The notes under the pieces were generated by a model. That model saw only the letters and a program-made list of their open reading frames with translations, searched no databases and had not been told where the DNA came from. Shown here one piece after another: positions 23,675-30,820 of a stretch of DNA of 47,554 nt. Source of the DNA: Actinoplanes palleronii (GTDB lineage Bacteria > Actinomycetota > Actinomycetes > Mycobacteriales > Micromonosporaceae); the NCBI RefSeq assembly GCF_016862315.1, contig NZ_BOMS01000099.1, positions 1 through 47,554 on the forward strand, read 5' to 3'. A program made the position numbers and the translations under genes. Numbering within the stretch: the stretch's first letter is position 1; each line of letters opens with the position of its first letter.

Positions 23675-23962
23675 CTACTTCTCGTACGTCAGGCAGTCTG
23701 CTCGGTCCAGGGATGCGCCCACGGTAATCGCCGGCGCCTGACACTCAAGATTGGTGTTGTATTTGCATTCGGCCCGCTTGCAGGCGCCCACCTGGGCGGT
23801 GGCCACCCCCATGCCGCCGGTCACGCCGGAGCCGATGAACGTGTCACACTCCGAGTTCATGTCACCGATGGTGATCGCGAAAGCGGTGCAACCGTCGTGG
23901 TTGTAGCCACAGTCCGTAACCGTGCAGGTCTGGACCCGCGGCATGTTCATCATCTGAGTCAT
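23675..23962 (-). CDS. DUF1540 cysteine-rich protein, two repeats
   Basis: A 95-aa protein built from two DUF1540 units: CTVTDCGYNHDGCTAFAITIGD followed by CDTF, and ACKRAECKYNTNLECQAPAITVG followed by DCLTY. Each has four Cys in a pattern that suggests metal binding. A Gly-rich stretch lies between them. There is no signal peptide. GAAGGAG lies 8 bases before the ATG. The upstream gap contains two iron-box-like palindromes, so expression may respond to metal; this is inference from pattern. Confidence 0.88.
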   Translation of the reverse strand: MTQMMNMPRVQTCTVTDCGYNHDGCTAFAITIGDMNSECDTFIGSGVTGGMGVATAQVGACKRAECKYNTNLECQAPAITVGASLDRADCLTYEK

Positions 23963-24064
23963 CGCGCGTGCTCCTTCTGGTTACCGGGTTTGTCGCCTCT
24001 TGAATCTAGTCATTGGTGCAACGGTTCGCACATTTTCCCGCTTAAGATTTTTTAAACCAAGAAT

Positions 24065-24109
24065 GGTAGGCAAGCCTTTCCTTTCCCATTAGGTTAGGCG
24101 TGCCTTACC
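24065..24109. promoter_or_regulatory. two iron-box-like palindromes (DtxR/IdeR type)
   Basis: GGTAGGCAAGCCTTTCC (24065-24081) and GGTTAGGCGTGCCTTACC (24092-24109) share the form GGT(T)AGGC-N2-GCCTT(A/T)CC. Extended by three bases to the left, the second matches the actinobacterial iron box TTAGGTTAGGCTAACCTAA at about 15 of 19 positions. They lie 103-147 bases upstream of the DUF1540 start and over 225 bases from the IPT gene start. Confidence 0.45.
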
Positions 24110-24284
24110 AATGCTGATCGTTTTTATGTATGTCGTCACCAGCATGTTTGGCGCCGGATTCTAGTGGTGCGGGAGCGGAGTGTCTGACATATGAGGATGT
24201 TTCTGACTCTACGTAAACGAACCGCCACGAATAGCTACGCTTCCGGCGAGACGGCCCGCCGGCTTCAGTACTTGCAAGCACGTG
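24110..24284. other. long leader region of the first IPT gene
   Basis: AT-richer than the surrounding genes. It probably contains the promoter of the IPT gene at 24337 (weak candidate near TGACAT at about 24186). I cannot fix a transcription start, and I see no small gene. Confidence 0.3.
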
Positions 24285-24330
24285 CGGGCCCACCCAACAT
24301 CACCGAAGCGGTCGCATGACCGTAGGAGGA
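24285..24330 (+). promoter_or_regulatory. conserved 5' leader with hairpin before the ribosome site, copy 1
   Basis: CGGGCCCAC at 24285 is followed by a small hairpin CGGTC-GCAT-GACCG (24309-24322) placed directly before TAGGAGGA. The same arrangement precedes the second IPT gene with a different loop. The stem is therefore conserved and may affect mRNA stability or ribosome access. Confidence 0.5.
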
Positions 24331-24336
24331 CCACGC

Positions 24337-25608
24337 ATGAGCAAGTCGAAGAGCGGATCCCGCACGCGGCTGAGCCGCCGCGTCGGGATCGTGGCCGGCG
24401 CGGCGACCGTTGCCACCCTGGGCCTCGTGACGCCGGCGTACGCCGAGGCGAAGCTGACCCTGAGCGCGACCTCGGGTCCGTCCGCCACCGCCACCGCCAT
24501 CACGGCGACGGCGACCACTGCTGTCTTCACCGGTATCACCCCGGTCGTCCAGTTCGTGACCACGGGCAGCGGCTCGACGGTCTGCCCGCTCAGCTACTCG
24601 AACCCGGTGGAGCGAGTGATCTCCGTAGCCGGCGTGCAGAGCGCCGGCATCGTCGGTGTCCCGGCGGCCAACGTCCGCAAGGTCACCGAGAGCAAGATCG
24701 TGATCACGACGCCCACCACGGCGCTGAACGCGGGTGGTGCGGGCGCCGAACTGTTCAACACCACCGGTCTCGCGCTGGCCGTCAACGGTTCGACCACCCA
24801 GACCACGGCCAAGTACAACGTCTGCGTGTACGCGGGCACCACCGCCGGCAACGCCACGACCAGCGGCCTGCTGGCCTCGGGCACCTACACGATCGCCGCC
24901 TCGCCGACGATCACCAACATCACCCCGGAGAGCGGACCGTCGCTCGGCGGCACCAAGGTCACGGTCACCGGGACCGGCTTCACCACGGGCACCACCGCGA
25001 CGATCGGTGGCAGTGCCCTGTCCAGTGTCGTGGTCAACGCGACCGGCACCCAGTTCACCGCGGTCACGCCGGCGCGCACGGCGGGCGCCGACCTCAAGCT
25101 GGTCGTCACCGCGACGGGTGGCTCGGTCGACAGCACCGCCGACGTGCAGACCGACGATGACTACAGCTACCTGAACGGCATCACGGTCCAGCCGAACACG
25201 AACGCCGGTGCGGACTCGGTGACGCTCGACATCAGCGGTGTCGGTTTCTCGGCCTACACCTGGCTCACGCCGACCAACACACTGGACGCCAGCCCGCACA
25301 TCTTCCTCGTCGAAGGTACTTACAACGGGGCGAACAACGCTACGCAGGTCGCCGCGTCGGAGGCGGACACCCGGACGAACGGCCCGGCCGCCGAGTGCAC
25401 CGACGTCCTGGTGATCGGTGACACCGAGCTGATCTGCAACCTCGACATCACGAAGAGCGTCGATCCGGTTGCGGGAACTAGTGGGTCCACTCGGATGAAC
25501 GAGGGCGCTTACGTGGTCACGGTGGTCAACACGGGTGCCAACAACGCCACCCCGTCCTTCCAGACCAAGGTCACCAGCGGCTCGATATTCACCGTCGCCG
25601 CTTACTGA
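24337..25608 (+). CDS. secreted IPT/TIG-domain surface protein, paralogue 1
   Basis: A 423-aa exported protein. Sec signal peptide residues about 1-36 (twin basic start, hydrophobic VGIVAGAATVATLGLV, cleavage after AYA). The mature part is Thr/Ala/Gly-rich beta structure. A recognisable IPT/TIG immunoglobulin-like domain lies at about 189-270 (PTITNITPESGPSLGGTKVT). A C-terminal domain with conserved VIGDTELICNLD ends in FTVAAY. There is no sortase motif or membrane anchor. Probably an envelope or matrix protein. TAGGAGGA lies 6 bases before the ATG; an in-frame ATG at 24316 would precede the ribosome site. Paralogues at 25965 and 29448. Confidence 0.88.
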   Translation: MSKSKSGSRTRLSRRVGIVAGAATVATLGLVTPAYAEAKLTLSATSGPSATATAITATATTAVFTGITPVVQFVTTGSGSTVCPLSYSNPVERVISVAGVQSAGIVGVPAANVRKVTESKIVITTPTTALNAGGAGAELFNTTGLALAVNGSTTQTTAKYNVCVYAGTTAGNATTSGLLASGTYTIAASPTITNITPESGPSLGGTKVTVTGTGFTTGTTATIGGSALSSVVVNATGTQFTAVTPARTAGADLKLVVTATGGSVDSTADVQTDDDYSYLNGITVQPNTNAGADSVTLDISGVGFSAYTWLTPTNTLDASPHIFLVEGTYNGANNATQVAASEADTRTNGPAAECTDVLVIGDTELICNLDITKSVDPVAGTSGSTRMNEGAYVVTVVNTGANNATPSFQTKVTSGSIFTVAAY

Positions 25609-25908
25609 TCCTGATCCTGGTCCTGGTCTGCTGAGTCAGTCCTGCCATTGCTGCGGTCGGTCGCCTTCGGGCGGCCGGCCGCAGCTGCTTTTCCGCTTCG
25701 CACCTGGTTCTATTCCTTTCCTTAAAGGTCTGATTTCTTTGAGGGGAGCCTCGGGTTCCATCGAAGTCCTGAAACCATGGGAATGGTGTGATAAGTGCCC
25801 GCGAAGTTGGTGTCAGGAAACTTTCAGCGGACTTCGCGGCTCTGCGGATTTGCTCGCTTGCGGGCAGTTACGATTTCTCGCGAGGCGGCCCGAAGTGCCC
25901 ATCCGGTC
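25609..25908. other. intergenic region with terminator and promoter of the second IPT gene
   Basis: Beyond the terminator (25650-25692) the sequence is AT-richer around 25700-25760 (CCTTTCCTTAAAGG is a short inverted repeat near 25718). I see no convincing -35/-10 pair and no gene. Confidence 0.3.
25650..25692 (+). terminator. TTCG-tetraloop terminator of the first IPT gene
   Basis: The 16-bp stem GCTGCGGTCGGTCGCC / GGCGGCCGGCCGCAGC, with two G-T pairs and a TTCG loop, is followed by TGCTTTT. It lies about 40 bases past the stop codon. Confidence 0.85.
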
Positions 25909-25956
25909 CGGGCCCACAAACACTTACCCAACGCGGTCATTGTTGACCGTAGGAGG
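25909..25956 (+). promoter_or_regulatory. conserved 5' leader with hairpin before the ribosome site, copy 2
   Basis: CGGGCCCAC at 25909 and the hairpin CGGTC-ATTGTT-GACCG (25934-25949) run straight into AGGAGG. Stem and ribosome site match copy 1, while the loop differs in sequence and length. Confidence 0.5.
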
Positions 25957-25964
25957 CCCCACCC

Positions 25965-27566
25965 ATGCAAATGGAGAAAGCATCATCCCGCCGCAGGAAG
26001 GCCCTGCAGTTCGGGGCCGTGGTCGGCGTCACCGCGGCTGCTGTCCTGTCTGCCAATCCGGCGATGGCGGCGGTAGAAGTGGCGACGGTCAGCCCCTCTT
26101 CCGGTCCGTCTGCCGGCGGCAACACCGTCACCCTCTCGGTGGCCACCCTGTCGGACCCGGCGCAGTCGTTCATCCAGGGATCCACTGCGGTGACGCTAGA
26201 GAGCGCAGCGACCTGCAGCACCTCCCTGACGGCGGCGCCGAGCTTCCCGCTGGTGGCCCCCGCCGCCGTCACCGTGGTCAGCGCCACCAAGCTGGCGTTC
26301 ACGGTTCCCTCGGGTGCCACGACCACGGGCGGTATCAGCGCGGCCAACGACTACAACGTCTGTGCTTACAGCGCTCCGGGCGCCGTTCCCGGGGCGAGTA
26401 CCGCCGCCTGGACGCTGATCGGCAAGGCTGAGGCCGGCGGTGGCACCTACCACGTCGGGGCCACCCCGACCATCACCGGCATCACCCCGCGGGCCGCGGG
26501 AACCCAGGGTGGTGGCACGCTGATCATCTCGGGTACCGGCCTGGACTCCAGCGGCACCTGGTCGCTCGGTGGCACGACCGTCACCCCGACCGTGAACGGG
26601 GCGTTCACGCTGGCCACGGTCGCGATCCCGGCCCATGCCGCCGGCGGCCCGTTCGCTCTGGTGCACACCAAGAGCGAGGGTGGCACCGCGACCTACCCCG
26701 CCGCCTTCACCTATGCCGCCGGCTTGAACGTCACGCCGAACACGGCATCGAACACGCGGACGCGGACCGACGTGTCGGTCACCGGCACCAATTTCTCCAG
26801 CATCAACTTCACCACGTCGACCGGCAAGACGCCGGACGACGCGAACGGCCACGTCTACCTGGTCAAGGGCAACTACGACCCGGCCAAGACCGGTCTGGTG
26901 AAGGCCAACCCGCAGACCACGGAATGCCTGAACGTGATGCCGATCAGTGACAGTGAGCTGCTCTGCTCGCTGTACCTGGCCGGCGGCGGTTACTCGATGT
27001 CCACCGCCCGGACCGTCTCCGCCACCGTCACCGGCACCACACTGACGGCAGCCCTGGGCGCGTTCGGCCCCGCTGACGTCGGCATGCTGGTGACCGGTCC
27101 GACCACGATCACGGCTGGCACCTTCATCACGTCGATCATCGATCCGACCAAGGTGATGCTGTCCAAGGCGCCGACCGCCGCGATCGCCACCGCGACGAAC
27201 ATCGTCCTGTCGCCGAGCCGTACCTTCGCCGACGCCACCCTGACAGCCAGCTCCACGGCCCTCACCTCGGGCGGAACCGCTGCCTTCGCGGCCTCCGACG
27301 TCGGTCGCCCGATCAGTGGTACCGGTATTCCGGCCGGCACGACGATCTCCGCGGTCGGCTCCGCCACCGGTGCCACGCTGTCCCAGGCGGCCACCGCCAG
27401 CGCGAGCGGCACCTACGTCATCGGCGCGGCGCCGCTGATCGAGGTCCCGACCGGGGTCTACACGGTGACCGTGGTCAACAGCGGTGCTGTCGACGCACAG
27501 AACACCCCGGCCTACCAGCGGTCGGTCATCAACAGTGGTTCGACCTTCACGGTCGCCGAATTCTGA
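25965..27566 (+). CDS. secreted IPT/TIG-domain surface protein, paralogue 2, with inserted repeats
   Basis: A 533-aa exported protein with signal peptide residues about 1-35 (QFGAVVGVTAAAVLSANPAMA). IPT/TIG domain at about 166-250 (PTITGITPRAAGTQGGGTLI). The C-terminal domain aligns with paralogues 1 and 3 (MPISDSELLCSLYL; end GSTFTVAEF). It is interrupted at about 349-486 by two modules of about 60 residues. The second reads ASDVGRPISGTGIPAGTTIS, a pattern I associate with phage tail-type beta repeats. This insertion explains most of the extra 110-115 residues. AGGAGG lies 8 bases before the ATG. Confidence 0.88.
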   Translation: MQMEKASSRRRKALQFGAVVGVTAAAVLSANPAMAAVEVATVSPSSGPSAGGNTVTLSVATLSDPAQSFIQGSTAVTLESAATCSTSLTAAPSFPLVAPAAVTVVSATKLAFTVPSGATTTGGISAANDYNVCAYSAPGAVPGASTAAWTLIGKAEAGGGTYHVGATPTITGITPRAAGTQGGGTLIISGTGLDSSGTWSLGGTTVTPTVNGAFTLATVAIPAHAAGGPFALVHTKSEGGTATYPAAFTYAAGLNVTPNTASNTRTRTDVSVTGTNFSSINFTTSTGKTPDDANGHVYLVKGNYDPAKTGLVKANPQTTECLNVMPISDSELLCSLYLAGGGYSMSTARTVSATVTGTTLTAALGAFGPADVGMLVTGPTTITAGTFITSIIDPTKVMLSKAPTAAIATATNIVLSPSRTFADATLTASSTALTSGGTAAFAASDVGRPISGTGIPAGTTISAVGSATGATLSQAATASASGTYVIGAAPLIEVPTGVYTVTVVNSGAVDAQNTPAYQRSVINSGSTFTVAEF

Positions 27567-27600
27567 TCCTGGCTCTGAGCACGGCAAACTAGACAGAAGT

Positions 27601-27631
27601 AGCCGGTCCGTTCATCGGGCCGGCTGTTTCT
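27601..27631 (+). terminator. terminator of the second IPT gene
   Basis: AGCCGGTCC (27601-27609) pairs with GGGCCGGCT (27617-27625) around a 7-base loop, followed by GTTTCT, 34 bases past the stop codon. Confidence 0.8.
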
Positions 27632-27663
27632 GTCGGTCGTCTCGGGACTGCTCGACCGAGCAA

Positions 27664-27698
27664 ACAGCCCGGCGGGCATTCGCTGTCCGCCGGGCTGT
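27664..27698 (-). terminator. terminator of the minus-strand anchored-protein gene
   Basis: A perfect 12-bp stem (ACAGCCCGGCGG, CCGCCGGGCTGT) with an 11-base loop. On the minus strand TTTG follows. It lies 16 bases past the stop codon at 27715 and stands next to the opposing terminator. Confidence 0.8.
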
Positions 27699-27714
27699 TC
27701 CCTGTCAGGTCAGA

Positions 27715-28539
27715 TCAATGCAGCTTGGCCCACTCACGATCGATGATCGAGATGTTGTCGTCCGCCGACGGCTTGCCGTCCGGTGCCGCCATCATCGTCA
27801 CCACGCTGCGCGACGAGGACGTCTTCCAGCACATCAGCAGCGTGGGCCGCTCGGTGACCGGTGCGTCCCGGGTGAAGCGGACCTTGTTCGTGCAGTTGAC
27901 GCCCGCGCCGACCGACTTGCCGCGATCGCCGGCCAGGAGCAGGGTCGAACTGTCCGTCAGGTCATGACGAGCGGTCGTCACCCGCACGCTGCCGTTGTCG
28001 GTGGGTTCCGTCCACTCCTTGATCGCGTCGCCGGCCTTGGCGGCGGATTCGCCCTTCGCCTTCGGCGGGCGCTGCAGGTCGAAGCCGTCGGCCTCGGCCT
28101 TCGCCCGCGCCTCCTCGATCTCCTTGCGGATCTCCTTGGCCGACTTCTTCGTGACCTGGTTCTCATGGCCGTCGTCCGAGGACTTCTTCGCCGGCTTCTC
28201 GTCCGCGGCGCTACCGGCCGCCGAGCCCTTGTCGGTGGACGCGGCGACGGAAGCCGGCGCTGAGCCCGAGGCGGCCGCGGAAACGGGCCGGCTGGCCGAC
28301 GCGGAAACCTCCGGCGTCGACGGGACCGGAGCCGTGCCGGTCGCGGCGGCCATCGGTGGTGGTTCGGGCAGGCTCTCCTGCTGGGTGCCGCGGGTCTGCA
28401 GCGCCAGAAAGGCGCCGCCGGCGAGCACGGTGGCCGCCCCGGTGACCCCGATGAGGGTGCGCCTGCGGCGGGTGTGGCGAAGCTCCGGCGTGAGATCTCC
28501 GCGCTCGGGTGTGGGTTCCTGATGTATTGGGTTCCCCAT
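27715..28539 (-). CDS. membrane-anchored protein with two-Cys C-terminal domain, paralogue 1
   Basis: A 274-aa protein. A cytoplasmic N-terminus of about 26 residues, rich in Arg, precedes one membrane helix (about 28-48, TLIGVTGAATVLAGGAFLAL). A long Ala/Ser/Pro linker and a charged, probably helical segment (about 128-155, KKSAKEIRKEIEEARAKAEA) follow. An extracellular domain of about 95 residues then carries GSVRVTTARHDL, VNCTNKVRF and LLMCWKTSSSRSVVTM. The two Cys could form a disulphide. The domain recurs in the proteins at 28635 and 32845. I do not recognise a named family. AAGGACGGGGAAC precedes the ATG, much like the leader of the 32845 gene. Confidence 0.8.
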   Translation of the reverse strand: MGNPIHQEPTPERGDLTPELRHTRRRRTLIGVTGAATVLAGGAFLALQTRGTQQESLPEPPPMAAATGTAPVPSTPEVSASASRPVSAAASGSAPASVAASTDKGSAAGSAADEKPAKKSSDDGHENQVTKKSAKEIRKEIEEARAKAEADGFDLQRPPKAKGESAAKAGDAIKEWTEPTDNGSVRVTTARHDLTDSSTLLLAGDRGKSVGAGVNCTNKVRFTRDAPVTERPTLLMCWKTSSSRSVVTMMAAPDGKPSADDNISIIDREWAKLH

Positions 28540-28634
28540 GTTCCCCGTCCTTAGAATGTGCCGGTTCTGCGAACCCCTGTGGTCTCAAGGGTTCCGGATG
28601 TGTCGCATGGCAATAGACATGAGCCGATCTATTG

Positions 28635-29195
28635 CTAACCCATGCTTTTCCATTTCTTATTGAGTTCCCGCACGGCTTTCGCCCGGGAGGGCTTTCCTTT
28701 CGGATCGACCAGAACAGTGACGACGCTCTTTTCCGTGCTGGTACGCCAGCAGAGCAGCAGATTTTTCTTTCGCTCCGCTTTCGGATTGTTGCCGAGCTGG
28801 AAGGTCTGGGTGCAGTCGGCGTTCCGGTAGGGCTTCACTCCACCGGCCACCCAGCGGAGCTCGCGCTGACCGGACAGGTCACCCCGGGCGGACACCACCC
28901 GGATGATGCCGCCCGATTTCAGCGAGCCCCGTTGGGTCATGCGCACGGAGTCCAGCACCGAGGTGGCCCGCTGCGGCCCCGGCATGATCGCCTGGGCGTG
29001 TCCGGCACTGCCCTCGGCGAGGGCCGCCGGCGTGGTGGAGGCGGAGCTGGCGAGAGGTTCCGGACCGATCGCGGCGGGCTCGGCGGAGCCGCATCCGGCG
29101 AGACAGGCCCCGCTGCCGAGCACGACGGCCAGGCCCACCGCCCTGGCTGCGGTCCGTGCGCGGTGCCCCGTCCGATCGTCATGGCGACTGGTCAT
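28635..29195 (-). CDS. lipoprotein with two-Cys C-terminal domain, paralogue 2
   Basis: A 186-aa predicted lipoprotein. A basic N-terminus and hydrophobic segment end in the lipobox LAGC (SGACLAGCGSA, Cys near residue 36). The shared domain follows: GIIRVVSARGDLSG, DCTQTFQL and NLLLCWRTSTEKSVVTVL. It is the short member of the trio, with a lipid anchor instead of a membrane helix and no long linker. Start at the ATG with GAGGGG about 10 bases upstream. It is transcribed in the same direction as the gene at 27715, 95 bases away. Confidence 0.82.
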   Translation of the reverse strand: MTSRHDDRTGHRARTAARAVGLAVVLGSGACLAGCGSAEPAAIGPEPLASSASTTPAALAEGSAGHAQAIMPGPQRATSVLDSVRMTQRGSLKSGGIIRVVSARGDLSGQRELRWVAGGVKPYRNADCTQTFQLGNNPKAERKKNLLLCWRTSTEKSVVTVLVDPKGKPSRAKAVRELNKKWKSMG

Positions 29196-29447
29196 GCTGG
29201 CTGTTCCCCTCGTGATCTCGGCGGTGAGCCGCACCGGCTCCCGACTCAATCGTCCCAATGATCACGAAATAACATGCTGAAACGGACGAGCGGTCGCTGT
29301 GAGTTCCCTTAACGGCGAGCCTCCGCGGGATCTTTCACGTTCTCCGCGAATCGGCAGCAATCCGGTCGTTACGCTGCGGTGGAAGCGCGGAGGTGACCCG
29401 GGACCGGCGCTCTGCCACCCCAAGCTGCCGAAGGATTGCGGGTACCC

Positions 29448-30704
29448 ATGTCTCAGCGCGTCACCCGGGCCGGCCTGGCCTCGATCGCCGTCACCGCCCT
29501 GGTCCTGGCCGGAGCGGGCTCGCCGGTCTGGGCCGCCACGCCGGCGATGACCCTGAGCAGCGTCACCGGCCCCAGCGGCGGCGGCACCATCATCACCGGC
29601 ACGGTGGCCAGCCCGTTCGTGGTGTTCCCGGCCGGCACCACGCCGGCGGTCCAGTTCCAGTACGTCGGAACGGGCTCCACGACCTGCAGTGCGACGGCGG
29701 GGGCGGTCGCGCAGATCGCCGTCACGGGTACGACCGGCACGGACGGGGTCCAGACCGTCGACCCGGATCAGGTACGGCGGGTCTCCGCCACGAAGGTGCT
29801 GTTCACCGTGCCGTCCCAGGCGTATCCGGTGATCGGGGAGGACGGCTACCCGAGCACGATCAATCCCACCGGGGTGGTCCTGGCCGGCGCGCAGACGTGG
29901 GCCAAGTGGAACGTCTGCGTCTACGACACCGACTCCACCGTCTCCAGCACGCTGCTGGCCACCGCCTCGTACACGGTGACCGCCCGGCCGACCATCACCT
30001 CGATCATCCCGGCGAGCAGCCCCGCCGGCGGCGGCCAGTCGATCACGGTGAACGGCACCGGCTTCAGCGCCGTCACCACCGCTACCACCGGTGCGATCGG
30101 CGATGTCCCGCTCGTCGACATCAAGGTCGCGCCGAACGGGAACAGCCTCACGGCGACCACCGGTCCGCGAGCCTCGGGCACTGGTCTGGCGCTCACCCTG
30201 ACCACCCCGGGTGGCACGGTGAGCAGCCTCGATCCGGACAACAACGACCAGCCGGAGGACGCCGACCCGGACACCGACGACGCTCCGATCGGCTTCCTGT
30301 ACAGCAACGGCATCACGATCGCGCCGAGGACCGCTCCGGCCGGGACGACAGTCGTGGTCGACGTCAACGGCGCCGGGTTCTCCGGGCTCAGCTTCAGCGC
30401 CGCCGGTGATCCGCAGAGCACCCAGGCGCACGTGTTCCTGGTCAGGGACGCCTACGTGCTGGACAGCAACCGCGGGGTGGCCGAGTGCGTGGTGCAGGCG
30501 GTCATCGGTGACACCGAGCTGATCTGCACGCTGGACCTGTCGGCGGACCAGCTGAGCCTGACCGACAGTTCGACCCTGCCGTCCACGCCGATCACCGACG
30601 GGGCCTACTTCCTGACGGTGGTCGCGGACGGTTCCACCACGGCCCTGAACCCGGATCCCAGCATCGTCAGCAGCGGGGCCGCGTTCATCGTCGCGCCGTA
30701 CTGA
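29448..30704 (+). CDS. secreted IPT/TIG-domain surface protein, paralogue 3
   Basis: A 418-aa exported protein with signal peptide residues about 1-30 (LASIAVTALVLAGAGSPVWA). IPT/TIG domain at about 181-265 (PTITSIIPASSPAGGGQSIT). An Asp-rich stretch DPDNNDQPEDADPDTDDAP looks like a possible calcium-binding loop. The C-terminal domain has VIGDTELICTLD, as in paralogue 1, and ends in FIVAPY. The leader lacks the hairpin seen before the other two; AAGGA lies 12 bases upstream of the ATG. It is divergent from the lipoprotein gene and followed by the protease gene. Confidence 0.87.
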   Translation: MSQRVTRAGLASIAVTALVLAGAGSPVWAATPAMTLSSVTGPSGGGTIITGTVASPFVVFPAGTTPAVQFQYVGTGSTTCSATAGAVAQIAVTGTTGTDGVQTVDPDQVRRVSATKVLFTVPSQAYPVIGEDGYPSTINPTGVVLAGAQTWAKWNVCVYDTDSTVSSTLLATASYTVTARPTITSIIPASSPAGGGQSITVNGTGFSAVTTATTGAIGDVPLVDIKVAPNGNSLTATTGPRASGTGLALTLTTPGGTVSSLDPDNNDQPEDADPDTDDAPIGFLYSNGITIAPRTAPAGTTVVVDVNGAGFSGLSFSAAGDPQSTQAHVFLVRDAYVLDSNRGVAECVVQAVIGDTELICTLDLSADQLSLTDSSTLPSTPITDGAYFLTVVADGSTTALNPDPSIVSSGAAFIVAPY

Positions 30705-30707
30705 CCG

Positions 30708-30725
30708 GGTGCGCCGGGGCGCACC
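30708..30725 (+). terminator. short hairpin after the third IPT gene
   Basis: GGTGCGCC and GGCGCACC, an 8-bp perfect repeat with little loop, lie 3 bases past the stop codon and are followed by GTTCT. They may only attenuate transcription into the protease gene. Confidence 0.5.
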
Positions 30726-30820
30726 GTTCTGCTCCTGGGCGGCACCGGATCCGCACTGTCGGCTTCCTCAAGACGGCCGAACCTCCTTGTGCAAGGGCCG
30801 CCGGGGAGAGGACGTTGTCG

